From NCBI GenBank assembly GCA_938084685.1, contig CALKGE010000005.1, positions 186,001 to 250,000 of the forward strand: a DNA stretch of 64,000 nucleotides, read 5' to 3'. The notes under the pieces are model-generated. The model was not told the origin of the DNA. It did no database searches and saw only the letters and a program-made list of their open reading frames with translations. The first letter of the stretch is position 1, and every line of letters starts with the position of its first letter. The stretch comes from an uncultured Pirellulaceae bacterium (lineage in GTDB: Bacteria > Planctomycetota > Planctomycetia > Pirellulales > Pirellulaceae). The position numbers and the translations under genes are program-made. Of the stretch, positions 26,595 to 36,165 are shown piece after piece.

Positions 26595-28175
26595 ATGCCT
26601 GTCAACGAAGACGCCGCCGCCCAACGTACTGTTGCCGTGATCGATATCGGCACGACCTCAATACGTATGGCCATTGCGGAAATAAGTTCCAACGGTTCGA
26701 TTCAGGTTCTCGAGCATCTATCGCAGGCAGTCAACCTGGGAAAAGATACGTTCACGCGAGGCCAGATTCACCGGGACACCATTGAAGAATGCGTGCAGGT
26801 ACTCAAGAGTTACCAGCATATTCTTAATGAGTATGGCATTCAGTCAGCCGATGATCTGCGTGTTGTCGCTACCAGCGCAGTTCGCGAGTCCACCAACCGT
26901 CTGGCATTTCTCGACCGAATTTATATTGCCACCGGAATCGAAGTGGACCCCATGGACGAAGCGGAAATCAGCCGAGTCACCTATCTCGGAATTCGAGCCG
27001 AACTGGAACGTCTGGGAACCTCGACCGATACCGTGGTCTGTGAAGTCGGAGGCGGAAGTACTGAATTGCTGTTAGTGCGTGACGGGCAAGTGCAGTTTTC
27101 CCATACCTACAACCTGGGATCACTCCGATTACGCAAGGCGGTCGACACGTACAATGCACCTATCGTACAAAGCCGCCAGTTGATGGAGTCCCAGATACGA
27201 CGCACGATTGATCTCTTTCACGAGCATGTGCCGGTGGGCCAACAACGAAATCTGGTGGCACTCGGTGGCGACATGCGATTCGCTGCCAGTCAGTTGATTG
27301 ACGACTGGAATATCGTCGATGGTGGAGTTATCACAACAGAGGCGTTGGAAAAATTCACTAATGACATTCTCCAGATGTCGTTAGACAATATCGTTCGCAA
27401 TTACGAGCTGAGTGTCACACATCAGGATGCCGAAACGCTCGGCCCCGCACTCCTCACGTACCTATGCATTGCCAAACATCTGGATGTAACAGAAATACAC
27501 ATTTCAGGTATCAATCTGCGTGACGGCCTGCTTCAGGAAATGGCATTGGAGGAAGCCTGGAGTAAAGAATTTCAAAATCAGATCATTGGTTCGGTTTTGG
27601 AGCTGGGAAGACAGTACGATTTCGACGAAGCTCATGCTCAACACGTCGCCTCGCTGGCAAGCCAGTTGTTTCATCAGCTGCAGGAACAACACGAGTTGGA
27701 GCCCCGGTTCGAAACGTTCCTGCAGGTTGCGGCTCTGCTGCATGAAATCGGTCTGTTTGTCAGTAATCGCAGTTACCACAAACATACGATGTATCTGATA
27801 AATAACAGCGAGTTGTTTGGGTTAGGAAAAACCAACCTGCTACTGACAGCACTGGTCGCTCGCTACCATCGCCGAGCGACACCGCAACCCAAACACGCTG
27901 GTTACGCCATGCTGGACAGAAGCAATCGTATTGCCGTTTCCAAGTTGGCTGCCATTCTGCGTATCGCTGTCGCATTGGACGCGTCCCGCAATCAAAGTAT
28001 CCACACAATCCACTGCACGCAAAAGGGAGAAACACTGATCCTCTCAACCACCGATGCCGTGGATCTGTCGCTCGAACAACTGGCACTGCAGCAGGGAAGT
28101 AATCTGTTCGAGGAAACCTTTGGAATGAAAATCCTGCTTTCCAACACAATGATAGACCAACGAGATTCTTTGTAA
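26595..28175 (+). CDS. ppx: Ppx/GppA exopolyphosphatase family protein with HD-like C-terminal domain
   Basis: 526 residues. The actin-like ATPase fold starts with AVIDIGTTSIRMAI (about 14-27), with VVATSAVRES and the phosphate loop EVGGGSTELLLV marking Ppx/GppA enzymes that degrade polyphosphate or pppGpp. The C-terminal half (about 320-520) is the HD-like domain with LLHEIG (H383-E384), the form usual in this family. It lies 12 bases before ppk1, so synthesis and breakdown of polyphosphate are encoded in one transcript. Confidence 0.94.
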   Translation: MPVNEDAAAQRTVAVIDIGTTSIRMAIAEISSNGSIQVLEHLSQAVNLGKDTFTRGQIHRDTIEECVQVLKSYQHILNEYGIQSADDLRVVATSAVRESTNRLAFLDRIYIATGIEVDPMDEAEISRVTYLGIRAELERLGTSTDTVVCEVGGGSTELLLVRDGQVQFSHTYNLGSLRLRKAVDTYNAPIVQSRQLMESQIRRTIDLFHEHVPVGQQRNLVALGGDMRFAASQLIDDWNIVDGGVITTEALEKFTNDILQMSLDNIVRNYELSVTHQDAETLGPALLTYLCIAKHLDVTEIHISGINLRDGLLQEMALEEAWSKEFQNQIIGSVLELGRQYDFDEAHAQHVASLASQLFHQLQEQHELEPRFETFLQVAALLHEIGLFVSNRSYHKHTMYLINNSELFGLGKTNLLLTALVARYHRRATPQPKHAGYAMLDRSNRIAVSKLAAILRIAVALDASRNQSIHTIHCTQKGETLILSTTDAVDLSLEQLALQQGSNLFEETFGMKILLSNTMIDQRDSL

Positions 28176-28187
28176 TCCTGAATCCTT

Positions 28188-30287
28188 ATGACTCAACAAG
28201 AACCATTATTTTTCAATCGCGAACTTAGCTGGCTCGAATTCAATCAGCGAGTCCTGGGAGAAGCGCTAGCGCCGGACGTCCCCCTGCTGGAACGAGTGAA
28301 ATTCCTGGCCATTACGTCTTCCAATCTGGATGAATTCTACATGGTCCGCGTGGGCGGTCTTAACATCATGGTTGCACAGGATAATTTCAAGCCGGATGTC
28401 ACGGGGCGAAATCCGGTCGAGCAACTGGAAGAACTCAGTCGTCGAACCCACGAAATGACTCGACAACAGTACGAGTGTTTTAATGAAATGCTTGAACCGG
28501 GACTGCAGGAAATCGGGATTCGACGTTATTCACAATTGGACCTCACCGAATCACAACACCAGGCACTCAGCGACCGCTTTGACCGCGAAATCTTTCCTGT
28601 CATTTCTCCTCTGGGAATTCATGCCGATGGCAGTATGCCTTTGATTGGTAATCAGACAATCCATCTGGCTGTCCAAATAGAAGACCAGAACTCCGAAACG
28701 CCAAACCGCATTGTCATCCTGCCACTCGGATCACCCGTCCCTCGCTTTATAACTCTGCAATCTGACGATCGACATGCCTATATTCTGGCCGAAGAGGTAG
28801 TGAGTTTATTCTGCGACAGATATTTTCCCAATCAGAAAGTACTCGAATGTGTCCCCTTCCGTATCACTCGCAATGCAGATATGCGAGTGGAAGAAGAGTT
28901 CTCGGCCGATCTGCTGGAAGACATGTCCGCCTTGCTGGAATCCCGCAAGGACAGTGATTGCGTGAGACTGGAAGTGGCTGCCAATTGCAGTTCAGAACTG
29001 CTGGAAAAACTTCAACATCTGTTTTCCGTGCCACCCGGGTATACCTACAGCTGCAATGGTCCCCTGGATCTCAAGGACTGGTTCCAGATTGCCGGCCTAC
29101 GTGGCTTTGAACAGTATCAAGCAGAATCGTGGCCACCCACCAACTCACCTCGCATCGATCTTGCCGAAGACATCTTCGACGAGATTTCGAAGAATGACAT
29201 TATCCTGCATCATCCATTCGAAAGCTTTGACCCGGTCGTCAAACTCGTGGAGGCCGCAGCCGATGACCCGGACGTATTGGCAATCAAACAGACTCTCTAC
29301 AGAACAAGTAGTGACAGCCCCTTCGTCTCGGCACTGGTCCGCGCCGCTGAAAACGGAAAAAGTGTCACGGTCATTATTGAACTCAAAGCCAGATTCGATG
29401 AAGCTCGAAATATTGTCGGAGCCAAAGCGTTGCAGCAGGCCGGAGCTCATGTTGTTTATGGTGTCAAAGGACTCAAGACTCACGCAAAAAGCCTGATTAT
29501 CATTCGCCGGGAACCTCAGGGAATCCGACGATACATGCACTTCGGCACCGGCAACTACAACGAATCGACGGCCAGACTTTACACCGACGTTAGTCTGCTT
29601 ACGTGTGACCAAATACTCGGAAACGACGCTACGGCCTTCTTTAACGCGGTCACCGGATTCACTCAGCCCCGTAGCCTCCAGAAAATCGCCATGGCTCCGT
29701 TGACGCTCCGTAACCGGATCCAGGAACTCATACGGTATGAGACAGACCGAGCGGAGGCGGGGAAAGAAGCTGGCATCACAGCCAAGATGAACTCGCTGGT
29801 TGACCCGGTACTGATCAAGGAACTCTACCGAGCGTCCCAGGCAGGCGTTCAGATCAATTTGAATATCCGAGGAATCTGTTGTCTCCGGCCAGGAGTTCCG
29901 GGGCTCAGTGAAAATATTCGAGTCATCAGTATCATTGACCGATTCCTGGAACATAGTCGTGTTATGCACTTTCACCATGGCGGAGATGATATTACATTGA
30001 TTTCGAGTGCTGACTGGATGCCCCGTAATCTGGATCGCCGAGTCGAACAGTTGATTCCGGTCGAGTCGGATGCGTGCAAGCAAGTGCTTTTGGATGCATT
30101 GAATACTTTCGTTACCGAAAACGTTAAAGGGCACGTCCTGCAGCCGGACGGAAGCTACCAGCGGATAACCAGCAAGCAGGGAGAACCAGCCGTGCGAAGC
30201 CAACAGGTTTTGTATGAGCGAGCCGTCAAGGCTGAACAATTGGCCAGGCAGTCCGCTCCCACCACGTTCGAGCCTCACACGGGCTGA
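28188..30287 (+). CDS. ppk1: polyphosphate kinase 1
   Basis: 699 residues. It catalyses reversible transfer of the ATP gamma-phosphate to polyphosphate. The N terminus FFNRELSWLEFNQRVL is the PPK1 signature. The phosphorylated histidine is H432 in LKTHAKSL, followed by HFGTGNYNESTARLYTD; the second conserved block ISSADWMPRNLDRRVE lies near 600-620. Full length, no lesions. It is in tight linkage with ppx upstream and the SixA-like gene 20 bases downstream. Confidence 0.98.
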   Translation: MTQQEPLFFNRELSWLEFNQRVLGEALAPDVPLLERVKFLAITSSNLDEFYMVRVGGLNIMVAQDNFKPDVTGRNPVEQLEELSRRTHEMTRQQYECFNEMLEPGLQEIGIRRYSQLDLTESQHQALSDRFDREIFPVISPLGIHADGSMPLIGNQTIHLAVQIEDQNSETPNRIVILPLGSPVPRFITLQSDDRHAYILAEEVVSLFCDRYFPNQKVLECVPFRITRNADMRVEEEFSADLLEDMSALLESRKDSDCVRLEVAANCSSELLEKLQHLFSVPPGYTYSCNGPLDLKDWFQIAGLRGFEQYQAESWPPTNSPRIDLAEDIFDEISKNDIILHHPFESFDPVVKLVEAAADDPDVLAIKQTLYRTSSDSPFVSALVRAAENGKSVTVIIELKARFDEARNIVGAKALQQAGAHVVYGVKGLKTHAKSLIIIRREPQGIRRYMHFGTGNYNESTARLYTDVSLLTCDQILGNDATAFFNAVTGFTQPRSLQKIAMAPLTLRNRIQELIRYETDRAEAGKEAGITAKMNSLVDPVLIKELYRASQAGVQINLNIRGICCLRPGVPGLSENIRVISIIDRFLEHSRVMHFHHGGDDITLISSADWMPRNLDRRVEQLIPVESDACKQVLLDALNTFVTENVKGHVLQPDGSYQRITSKQGEPAVRSQQVLYERAVKAEQLARQSAPTTFEPHTG

Positions 30288-30306
30288 GCCATTCCCGGGG
30301 CAGGAG

Positions 30307-30801
30307 ATGAAACGACTATTAATACTGCGTCACGCGAAATCCAGTTGGGATGATCCCTCCCTGACCGATTTCAACCGACCTCTTAACAAACGGGGACGAC
30401 GAGCTGCGGCTCGCATGGGTACCTGGATTACCGAACACGGCCTGGAACCCGACACCATCATCTGTTCAACCGCTCGGCGAGCTCAACAGACGTTGGAATT
30501 CGTTACCGGCACTAACCAGTGGAATTCTGATTGTATCCACACGGATGATCTCTATCTGGCTCCCGCCCAGATCTACCTGCACTACCTCACACAACTGCCA
30601 GAACATATACACTCGGCCATGGTGATTGGACATAATCCAGGGATCGAGCAGCTGGTACGCCTGTTGGGAGGCGAATATCACTCGATGCCCACCTGTGCTT
30701 TGGCAATACTGGATTTTGATATCGAATCCTGGGAAGTCTTGGTTGCCGACGAGGTTGCAGGTCAGCTCCAGCATCACATCCTGGCCCGCGACCTGGATTG
30801 A
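30307..30801 (+). CDS. sixA: SixA-like histidine phosphatase
   Basis: 164 residues of the histidine phosphatase superfamily. The catalytic RHAKSSWDD motif is at residues 8-16 with nucleophile H9, and the second conserved His is in VIGHNPGIEQL. SixA in E. coli dephosphorylates histidine phosphotransfer proteins. The start at ATG 30307 has AGGAG directly upstream; the frame from 30214 lies inside ppk1. It forms the end of a ROK-ppx-ppk1-sixA group. Confidence 0.9.
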   Translation: MKRLLILRHAKSSWDDPSLTDFNRPLNKRGRRAAARMGTWITEHGLEPDTIICSTARRAQQTLEFVTGTNQWNSDCIHTDDLYLAPAQIYLHYLTQLPEHIHSAMVIGHNPGIEQLVRLLGGEYHSMPTCALAILDFDIESWEVLVADEVAGQLQHHILARDLD

Positions 30802-30895
30802 ATACCTCATCAGACAAAACTCGAATCCGCCTGCTGGAAATGCTAAAATAGCCGCTTGAACCCTTTGTTCAAACAGCAACACGGGAGAGCATTGC

Positions 30896-33091
30896 ATGAC
30901 ACGCACGACAGGGCTGATTTTAATTCTGGTAAGTCTGGCTACCGCGCCGGTTCTGGGACAACCAAGGATCACTCCAGCAGGAGAACTACCTCAGGATATT
31001 CGTCTGCAACCACTTAAGGACCTCAATGGTTATTTCCCGATGACCACAGCCGCCGATGAGCAGCAGTGGTTAAAACGGAGCAATTACGTACGTCGCAAAA
31101 TCCTGGTTTCACTGGGACTTTGGCCGATGCCCGAAAAGACGCCACTTAATGCCGTCATTCACAGTCGTCGGGAAATGGATGGGTACTCGATTGAAAAAGT
31201 TTACTTCGAAACGATGCCTGGCTACTATCTCACGGGAAGCCTTTATCGACCTTTGCATCTGGATAAACTGTCGTCCCAGATCCCGGGCATCCTCTGTCCA
31301 CATGGGCACTGGCAGCAGGGCCGGTTTTATGATGCTCCGAAAAGTACACTTGAACGGCAACTAGGCGATGGAGCCGAAAAGTTTCCGGAGGGTGGTCGTA
31401 ATCCGATTCAAGCACGCAGTGTTCATTTGGCCCGACTCGGCTGTACGGTTTTCTCGTATGACATGGTTGGCTATGCAGATAATACGCAAATCAGCTTTGA
31501 CCTCGCCCATGGATTCCGAACCCAACGCCCTCATATGAATAGTGACACCAGCTGGGGATTCTTCAGTCCTCAAGCGGAAAGTCACCTGCAGAATATCATG
31601 GGGCTGCAAACCTGGAATTCCATACGAGCACTCGATTTTATTAGTACGTTGGACGAAGTGGATTCCGACCGCCTGGCAGTGACCGGTGCCAGTGGAGGAG
31701 GAACGCAGACTTTTATGGTGTCAGCTATCGACCCTCGAGTCAAAGTCTCCATGCCGGCCGTCATGGTCTCCACCGCAATGCAGGGTGGTTGTACGTGCGA
31801 GAACGCATGCCTGCTTCGTGTGGGAGCGGGTAACGTCGATTTTGCTGCCATGTTTGCCCCCAAACCTCTGGGGCTTACCGCGGCCAATGACTGGACAGTC
31901 GAAATGCAAACGAAAGGGTTTCCAGAACTCAAGCAGCTTTACACCATGCTGGGAAAAGAGGACAACCTGCACCTCGAAGCACACCTGAATTATCCTCACA
32001 ACTACAATTACGTCTGCCGTAGAGCGATGTATGCGTTTATGAACAAGCATCTGGGCCTGGGGTACGCCGAAGTACCACCGGAAACAGATTATCGCTACCA
32101 GGGAAAAGAAGAGCTTACCGTTTGGAACGACCAGCATCCGGCACCCAAAGGTGGTGACGAATTCGAGATCAAACTCCTGCAACATTGGCATGACCAGGCA
32201 CAGGGCAAACTGGATGGCTTGCTGACCAAGCAGGTAAAATCGTTACAGCCTTTCAAGGAGATGGTCGGAGGCGGCCTGGATATTGTGATCGGCCAGAGAC
32301 TCCCGAAGGCAACTCGACTCGACTGGAATCAGACTGTTAAACAATCCAATAACGACTGTCTGGAGATCGGAGGGACTTTAACCAACCTGGACTCCCAGAG
32401 TGCCAACCCGGTCCTGTTCCTTTACCCGGAAAACTGGAATCAGAAAGTTGTTATCTGGATCACCGAACAAGGCAAAAGCGGACTCTACCAGCAAGATGGA
32501 ACTCTTCGAAGCGGCGTGCAGGAATTGATCAACCAACAGTACTGCGTTGTCGGAGTTGATTTACTGTATCAGGGAGAGCTCCTCGAGGATGGTAAGCCAT
32601 GGGAACGTACTCGCCGTGTCGAGTCCAATTCCCGGGAAGCAGCTGCTTACAGCTTCGGCTTTAATCACACCCTGTTCGCTCGACGAACACATGACATCCT
32701 GACTACCATTTCCTTCGTCTTCCATCACGAATCGTTACCGGAGGAAATCTCACTGGTTGCCCTCGACAGTACTGGACCACTGGCCATCGCTGCCCGCGCC
32801 CAGGCTCGAAATGTAATCACCAAACTGGCTGCCAATACCAACGGCTTCCGCTTTGCGAAAGTCACCGAGATCCACTCGCCTGATTTTCTTCCAGGCGGAG
32901 CTAAATACTTTGACCTGCCCGGCATGCTGGCCGTCGCTGCACCCGGCCCGGTCTGGCTCTCCGGTGAAGACCAGGCTCCAGCGATTACAACCAAAGCATA
33001 CAAAGCAGCTAAAGCCAGCAAGCAATTAACCATCGCCCCGGATGGAAGTATGGATTCCGTGCTGGAATTCCTCCAACAGAGTACTCCCTGA
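30896..33091 (+). CDS. secreted alpha/beta hydrolase (acetyl-xylan-esterase-like)
   Basis: 731 residues. A signal peptide (about 1-21, ending VLGQP) is followed by an alpha/beta hydrolase domain (about 100-390) with the oxyanion-region pattern CPHGHW and nucleophile S266 in TGASGGG. The C-terminal 300 residues form a second, weaker hydrolase-like region (PVLFLYPENWNQKVV) without an obvious nucleophile motif. Related proteins are abundant in planctomycetes and are thought to act on polysaccharide esters; the substrate here is unknown. It is the last plus-strand gene before a short intergenic region with a 16-bp repeat. Confidence 0.85.
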   Translation: MTRTTGLILILVSLATAPVLGQPRITPAGELPQDIRLQPLKDLNGYFPMTTAADEQQWLKRSNYVRRKILVSLGLWPMPEKTPLNAVIHSRREMDGYSIEKVYFETMPGYYLTGSLYRPLHLDKLSSQIPGILCPHGHWQQGRFYDAPKSTLERQLGDGAEKFPEGGRNPIQARSVHLARLGCTVFSYDMVGYADNTQISFDLAHGFRTQRPHMNSDTSWGFFSPQAESHLQNIMGLQTWNSIRALDFISTLDEVDSDRLAVTGASGGGTQTFMVSAIDPRVKVSMPAVMVSTAMQGGCTCENACLLRVGAGNVDFAAMFAPKPLGLTAANDWTVEMQTKGFPELKQLYTMLGKEDNLHLEAHLNYPHNYNYVCRRAMYAFMNKHLGLGYAEVPPETDYRYQGKEELTVWNDQHPAPKGGDEFEIKLLQHWHDQAQGKLDGLLTKQVKSLQPFKEMVGGGLDIVIGQRLPKATRLDWNQTVKQSNNDCLEIGGTLTNLDSQSANPVLFLYPENWNQKVVIWITEQGKSGLYQQDGTLRSGVQELINQQYCVVGVDLLYQGELLEDGKPWERTRRVESNSREAAAYSFGFNHTLFARRTHDILTTISFVFHHESLPEEISLVALDSTGPLAIAARAQARNVITKLAANTNGFRFAKVTEIHSPDFLPGGAKYFDLPGMLAVAAPGPVWLSGEDQAPAITTKAYKAAKASKQLTIAPDGSMDSVLEFLQQSTP

Positions 33092-33130
33092 GCAGGGAAC
33101 CACTCGGACAGGAAATAAAACAGCGTGCAG

Positions 33131-33162
33131 TGTCAGACTGATAGACTGTCAGACTGATAGAC
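33131..33162. repeat. perfect tandem duplication of a 16-bp unit
   Basis: TGTCAGACTGATAGAC occurs twice without a gap (33131-33146 and 33147-33162), between the hydrolase and the small minus-strand gene. Confidence 0.95.
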
Positions 33163-33241
33163 CGGGAAAAATGGTCCACCACACAGGAGACCTCTCCGGC
33201 ACACATCGTCACAACCTGTCCTCGCCAGCAACAAGTCGTAA

Positions 33242-33427
33242 TTAGCCGTCCCGTTTAGGTGTCAGGCGATCGCTGCCACACATGGGAATGTCGCCAAATT
33301 CATGCTCCAGACGGTCTAATTCGTCTGACAGTAAAAAACTGAAGTCAAAATATTCTTCGAGTCCAACAGTGATGCGACCAAGACCGTGCTCTTCCAGCAG
33401 GACAACGCGGAGTTCAACATTATCCAT
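33242..33427 (-). CDS. small acidic protein of unknown function (61 residues)
   Basis: Beginning at the ATG at 33427, which is preceded by an excellent AAGGAGAGAG ribosome site 6 bases upstream, the frame encodes a 61-residue acidic protein (MDNVELRVVLLEEHGLG, then YFDFSFLLSDELDRLEHEFGD). No hydrophobic membrane stretch or known motif is present. The strong ribosome site and biased composition argue that it is real. The 82-residue frame open from 33490 starts before this site and is less likely. Confidence 0.7.
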   Translation of the reverse strand: MDNVELRVVLLEEHGLGRITVGLEEYFDFSFLLSDELDRLEHEFGDIPMCGSDRLTPKRDG

Positions 33428-33730
33428 CGTCTCTCTCCTTCTGTATGGATGACGCTTATCGAAACCCAAGAAGTTGAGATCAAGCGTCATCAGCCTCTCT
33501 ACCTATTATTTTCAACGGCATAATCGGCTGACCAGTTCAATCAGAATTTGAAATCTCTCAAATGTGGATAAATACAAGGTAAAATGGGGGTTTTAGACAT
33601 AATGGGAGCAACAATTAAGTGGTCGAAAGAGTGTAGACAATTGGATTGGACTTGCTACTTATTCTCCGGTTTTCTATACTTCTGAGGCTAAACCTACTGC
33701 TAATCCTTGTGTGTAACAAAGGTCTTGAAG
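33428..33730. other. 303-bp divergent region between the small gene and flgM
   Basis: An AT-rich divergent promoter region. It holds the candidate flgM promoter at 33652-33680. The leader from about 33687 to 33730 contains no obvious hairpin. No other ORF or RNA is supported. Confidence 0.5.
33652..33680 (+). promoter_or_regulatory. candidate housekeeping promoter of flgM
   Basis: TTGCTA (33652-33657) and TATACT (33675-33680) are separated by 17 bases, a good match to a vegetative sigma-70-type promoter, and would start transcription near 33687, about 44 bases before the flgM ATG. No sigma-28-type promoter is apparent here. Confidence 0.45.
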
Positions 33731-34027
33731 ATGCAAATCAACGGAATCAACGGAGCTCAGTCGGTCAATCCGACCAACCAGGTTGAGTCTGCCAAAGCGA
33801 CGCAAGCGGCTTCCATAACCAATCCAACGGATCAGGTTGAGATTTCTGCAGAAGCAGAGTTGAGCAGCCAGACAGTCGACATGGTCAATCAGTTGCAAAT
33901 ACAGGACTTACCTGAAATTCGTACCGAGCGTGTAGCTCAGATCAGAGAAGCGATCGAGTCAGGTACGTATGAAACTCAGGAAAAGCTGGACATTGCCATC
34001 GACCGACTACTCGATGAAATTGGCTAG
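33731..34027 (+). CDS. flgM: anti-sigma-28 factor FlgM
   Basis: 98 residues from ATG 33731. The N terminus MQINGINGAQSVNP and the C-terminal FlgM domain (RTERVAQIREAIESGTYETQEKLDIAIDRLLDEI, about 62-97) are typical, including the hydrophilic, likely disordered first half. FlgM holds sigma-28 inactive until it is exported through the completed hook-basal body. Its target is presumably the sigma factor at 21594. It is unlinked from other flagellar genes here and flanked by a candidate promoter and a terminator. Confidence 0.93.
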   Translation: MQINGINGAQSVNPTNQVESAKATQAASITNPTDQVEISAEAELSSQTVDMVNQLQIQDLPEIRTERVAQIREAIESGTYETQEKLDIAIDRLLDEIG

Positions 34028-34060
34028 AACAGCTATACTGAGACAGATGAATGAACCGTG

Positions 34061-34093
34061 ATGCTCAGCTTATTTGGCTGAGCATTTCTTTTT
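34061..34093 (+). terminator. rho-independent terminator of flgM
   Basis: ATGCTCAGC (34061-34069) pairs with GCTGAGCAT (34077-34085), followed by TTCTTTTT. It lies 34 bases after the flgM stop. Confidence 0.9.
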
Positions 34094-34121
34094 GACAGCG
34101 AAAGCTCTCGCAGCAGTAGCA

Positions 34122-34625
34122 ATGGATCAGGATTTTACACTCAACGACGTGCAGGTTGCCATGACGCCAGAAGAGCGTTTTGAGGAGTACCTGCAGAGCA
34201 AGGGAATGCGTAATACCCAGCAACGTCGTAACCTGATGGAAATCGTCTATTCACGGCACGAGCACTTTGACGCGGATACTCTCATCGACCAGTTACCGCG
34301 TAAAGGCAACACTGGCTATGTCAGCCGGCCCACCGTCTATCGAACTCTGGCGGAATTTGTAGATGCCGGATTGTTGCGCAAATTTGAGCTTGATGGCCGC
34401 GCTGTCTACGAACACGATTATGGATACCCTCAGCATGACCACCTTCACTGCACGGTCTGCGATGAGCTCTATGAATTTCAAAGCGACGAACTGTTACAAC
34501 TCAGACGCAACGTCGCACAACAGCATCGTTTTCGAGTCACCAGTCATCGACTTATTATCTCGGGTATCTGCGAAAGCTGCAGTCGCACCCCGCGCCGTAA
34601 ACGACGCAAACAGGATTTGATCTAA
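34122..34625 (+). CDS. Fur-family metal-responsive repressor
   Basis: About 167 residues. A winged helix (about 15-85, GMRNTQQRRNLMEIVYSRHEH, then SRPTVYRTLAEFVDAGLL) is followed by a dimerisation and metal domain with HDHLHCTVCDELYEF and a C-terminal CESC, giving two CxxC pairs for a structural zinc. Whether it senses iron, zinc or peroxide cannot be told. The frame is open from a TTG at 34074, but that lies inside the flgM terminator; ATG 34122 or ATG 34161 are better starts. It is convergent with purB. Confidence 0.9.
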   Translation: MDQDFTLNDVQVAMTPEERFEEYLQSKGMRNTQQRRNLMEIVYSRHEHFDADTLIDQLPRKGNTGYVSRPTVYRTLAEFVDAGLLRKFELDGRAVYEHDYGYPQHDHLHCTVCDELYEFQSDELLQLRRNVAQQHRFRVTSHRLIISGICESCSRTPRRKRRKQDLI

Positions 34626-34632
34626 ACGCGAT

Positions 34633-36057
34633 TCAGACGTTCACTTCAGCGTCCAGTTCACCTTCCAGGTAGTTATCCCGAATCGGCTGAATCACCTCAG
34701 CAACGAAATCGTCTACCTGCTCAGGAGAACGTCCCACGAATTGCAACGGATCCAACAGAGCAGACAGATCAATTCCCGCAAAAGCTTCGTCCCCAGCCAA
34801 TCGATCCAGCAAATCATTGGGCTGCCCCTGCAGTTTTACTTCCGCCGCCGCGTCCTGACTGTGCTGGCGAATTCGTTCGTGCAGATCCTGACGATCTCCA
34901 CCAGCAGCCACTGCGGCCATGAGAATATTCTCTGTTGCCATGAATGGAAGCTCGTCGTTGAGATTCTTTGCAATCACTCTGGGATAGGTAACCAGGCCAG
35001 TGCATACGTTTTGCAACAGGATCAATACCGAGTCAATGGCGAGAAATGCCTGTGGTAAAACCAGGCGACGATTCGCACTATCATCCAGAGTCCGTTCCAT
35101 CCATTGAGTGGCGACCGTATTGGCTGTACTCGACTGCAGACTCATTACAAAACGACTTAACGCACAAATTCGTTCACTCCGCATGGGGTTTCGTTTATAA
35201 GCCATCGCCGAAGAACCAATCTGATGTTTCTCAAACGGTTCTTCCAATTCCTTTCGATTAGCTAACAGACGCAGGTCAGATGCCATTTTATGAGCACTCT
35301 GTGCAATCCCCGATAACGCATCCAGAATCTGGGCATCCACTTTGCGGGAATAGGTTTGACCACTCACCGCATAGCTTGACGAAAACCCTATCTTCTCCGC
35401 CACCCGCTGTTCAAGCTGCCGCACTTTGTCATGATCGCCATCAAACAGTTTAAGAAAACTCGCCTGCGTTCCAGTCGTGCCTTTCGTACTTCGCGCTTTC
35501 ATCCCTTCGATACGATGCTGGACGTCTTCCAGATCCACCGCAAAATCATAGGCCCACAAACAGGCTCGCTTGCCAACGGTGGTGGGCTGAGCCGGCTGGA
35601 GGTGAGTAAATCCGAGTGTTGCCAGGGATCTGTTTTCGATGGCAAATGTGCCCAATGCATCAAGCACACTGGCCAGACGCCGGCGCACGTATTGTAGCGC
35701 TTCACGCAGCAGGATCAGATCGGTGTTGTCGGTTACAAAACAACTGGTCGCACCCAGATGGATGATCGCTCGGGCATCCGGACAAACATCACCATACGCA
35801 TGCACATGCGCCATCACGTCGTGGCGGAGTTTCTTTTCGTATTCCCGCGCGACGTCAAAATCAATGTTTCCCACTTCACTTTTCAGCTGAGCAATCTGCT
35901 CATCGGAAATGGCAAGCCCCAATTCCTGTTCCGCTTCCGCCAGTGCGATCCACAACCGCCGCCAGGTAGAAAACTTACGCTGCGGACTAAAGATTTCTGC
36001 CATCTCTGCAGAAGCATATCGAGTAATCAGTGGGTTTTGATATTTGTCGTGTGACAC
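34633..36057 (-). CDS. purB: adenylosuccinate lyase
   Basis: About 474 residues. It cleaves SAICAR and adenylosuccinate to fumarate plus AICAR or AMP in purine synthesis. The signature [17 protein letters not shown] is present, along with [13 protein letters not shown] and [10 protein letters not shown]. The start is GTG 36057 with GGGAGAGGG a few bases upstream, giving the usual N terminus [15 protein letters not shown]; the frame from 36111 adds 18 residues of no family similarity. It lies downstream of the KdgK-like gene with a 108-bp gap. Confidence 0.95.
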   Translation of the reverse strand: MSHDKYQNPLITRYASAEMAEIFSPQRKFSTWRRLWIALAEAEQELGLAISDEQIAQLKSEVGNIDFDVAREYEKKLRHDVMAHVHAYGDVCPDARAIIHLGATSCFVTDNTDLILLREALQYVRRRLASVLDALGTFAIENRSLATLGFTHLQPAQPTTVGKRACLWAYDFAVDLEDVQHRIEGMKARSTKGTTGTQASFLKLFDGDHDKVRQLEQRVAEKIGFSSSYAVSGQTYSRKVDAQILDALSGIAQSAHKMASDLRLLANRKELEEPFEKHQIGSSAMAYKRNPMRSERICALSRFVMSLQSSTANTVATQWMERTLDDSANRRLVLPQAFLAIDSVLILLQNVCTGLVTYPRVIAKNLNDELPFMATENILMAAVAAGGDRQDLHERIRQHSQDAAAEVKLQGQPNDLLDRLAGDEAFAGIDLSALLDPLQFVGRSPEQVDDFVAEVIQPIRDNYLEGELDAEVNV

Positions 36058-36165
36058 GCCAACCCTCTCCCGTAGACAAAACTGGTAAGTCCGAAAGTAT
36101 ACATTCGCCAAAACACTCGTATTCTACGACAACTTGAACCGTCTGCGAACCAGACGTAGCTCCGG

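Noticed and set aside
26595..28175. Degenerate HD domain (HE instead of HD) in the Ppx protein
   Set aside because: LLHEIG is the normal form in the C-terminal domain of Ppx/GppA proteins, so it is not a lesion.
29145..30278. Long minus-strand open frame antisense to ppk1
   Set aside because: It is a shadow of the ppk1 reading frame, with no ribosome site, domain or independent codon signal.
34074..34121. N-terminal extension of the Fur-family protein from TTG 34074
   Set aside because: The extension lies inside the stem and T-run of the flgM terminator and has no family similarity.
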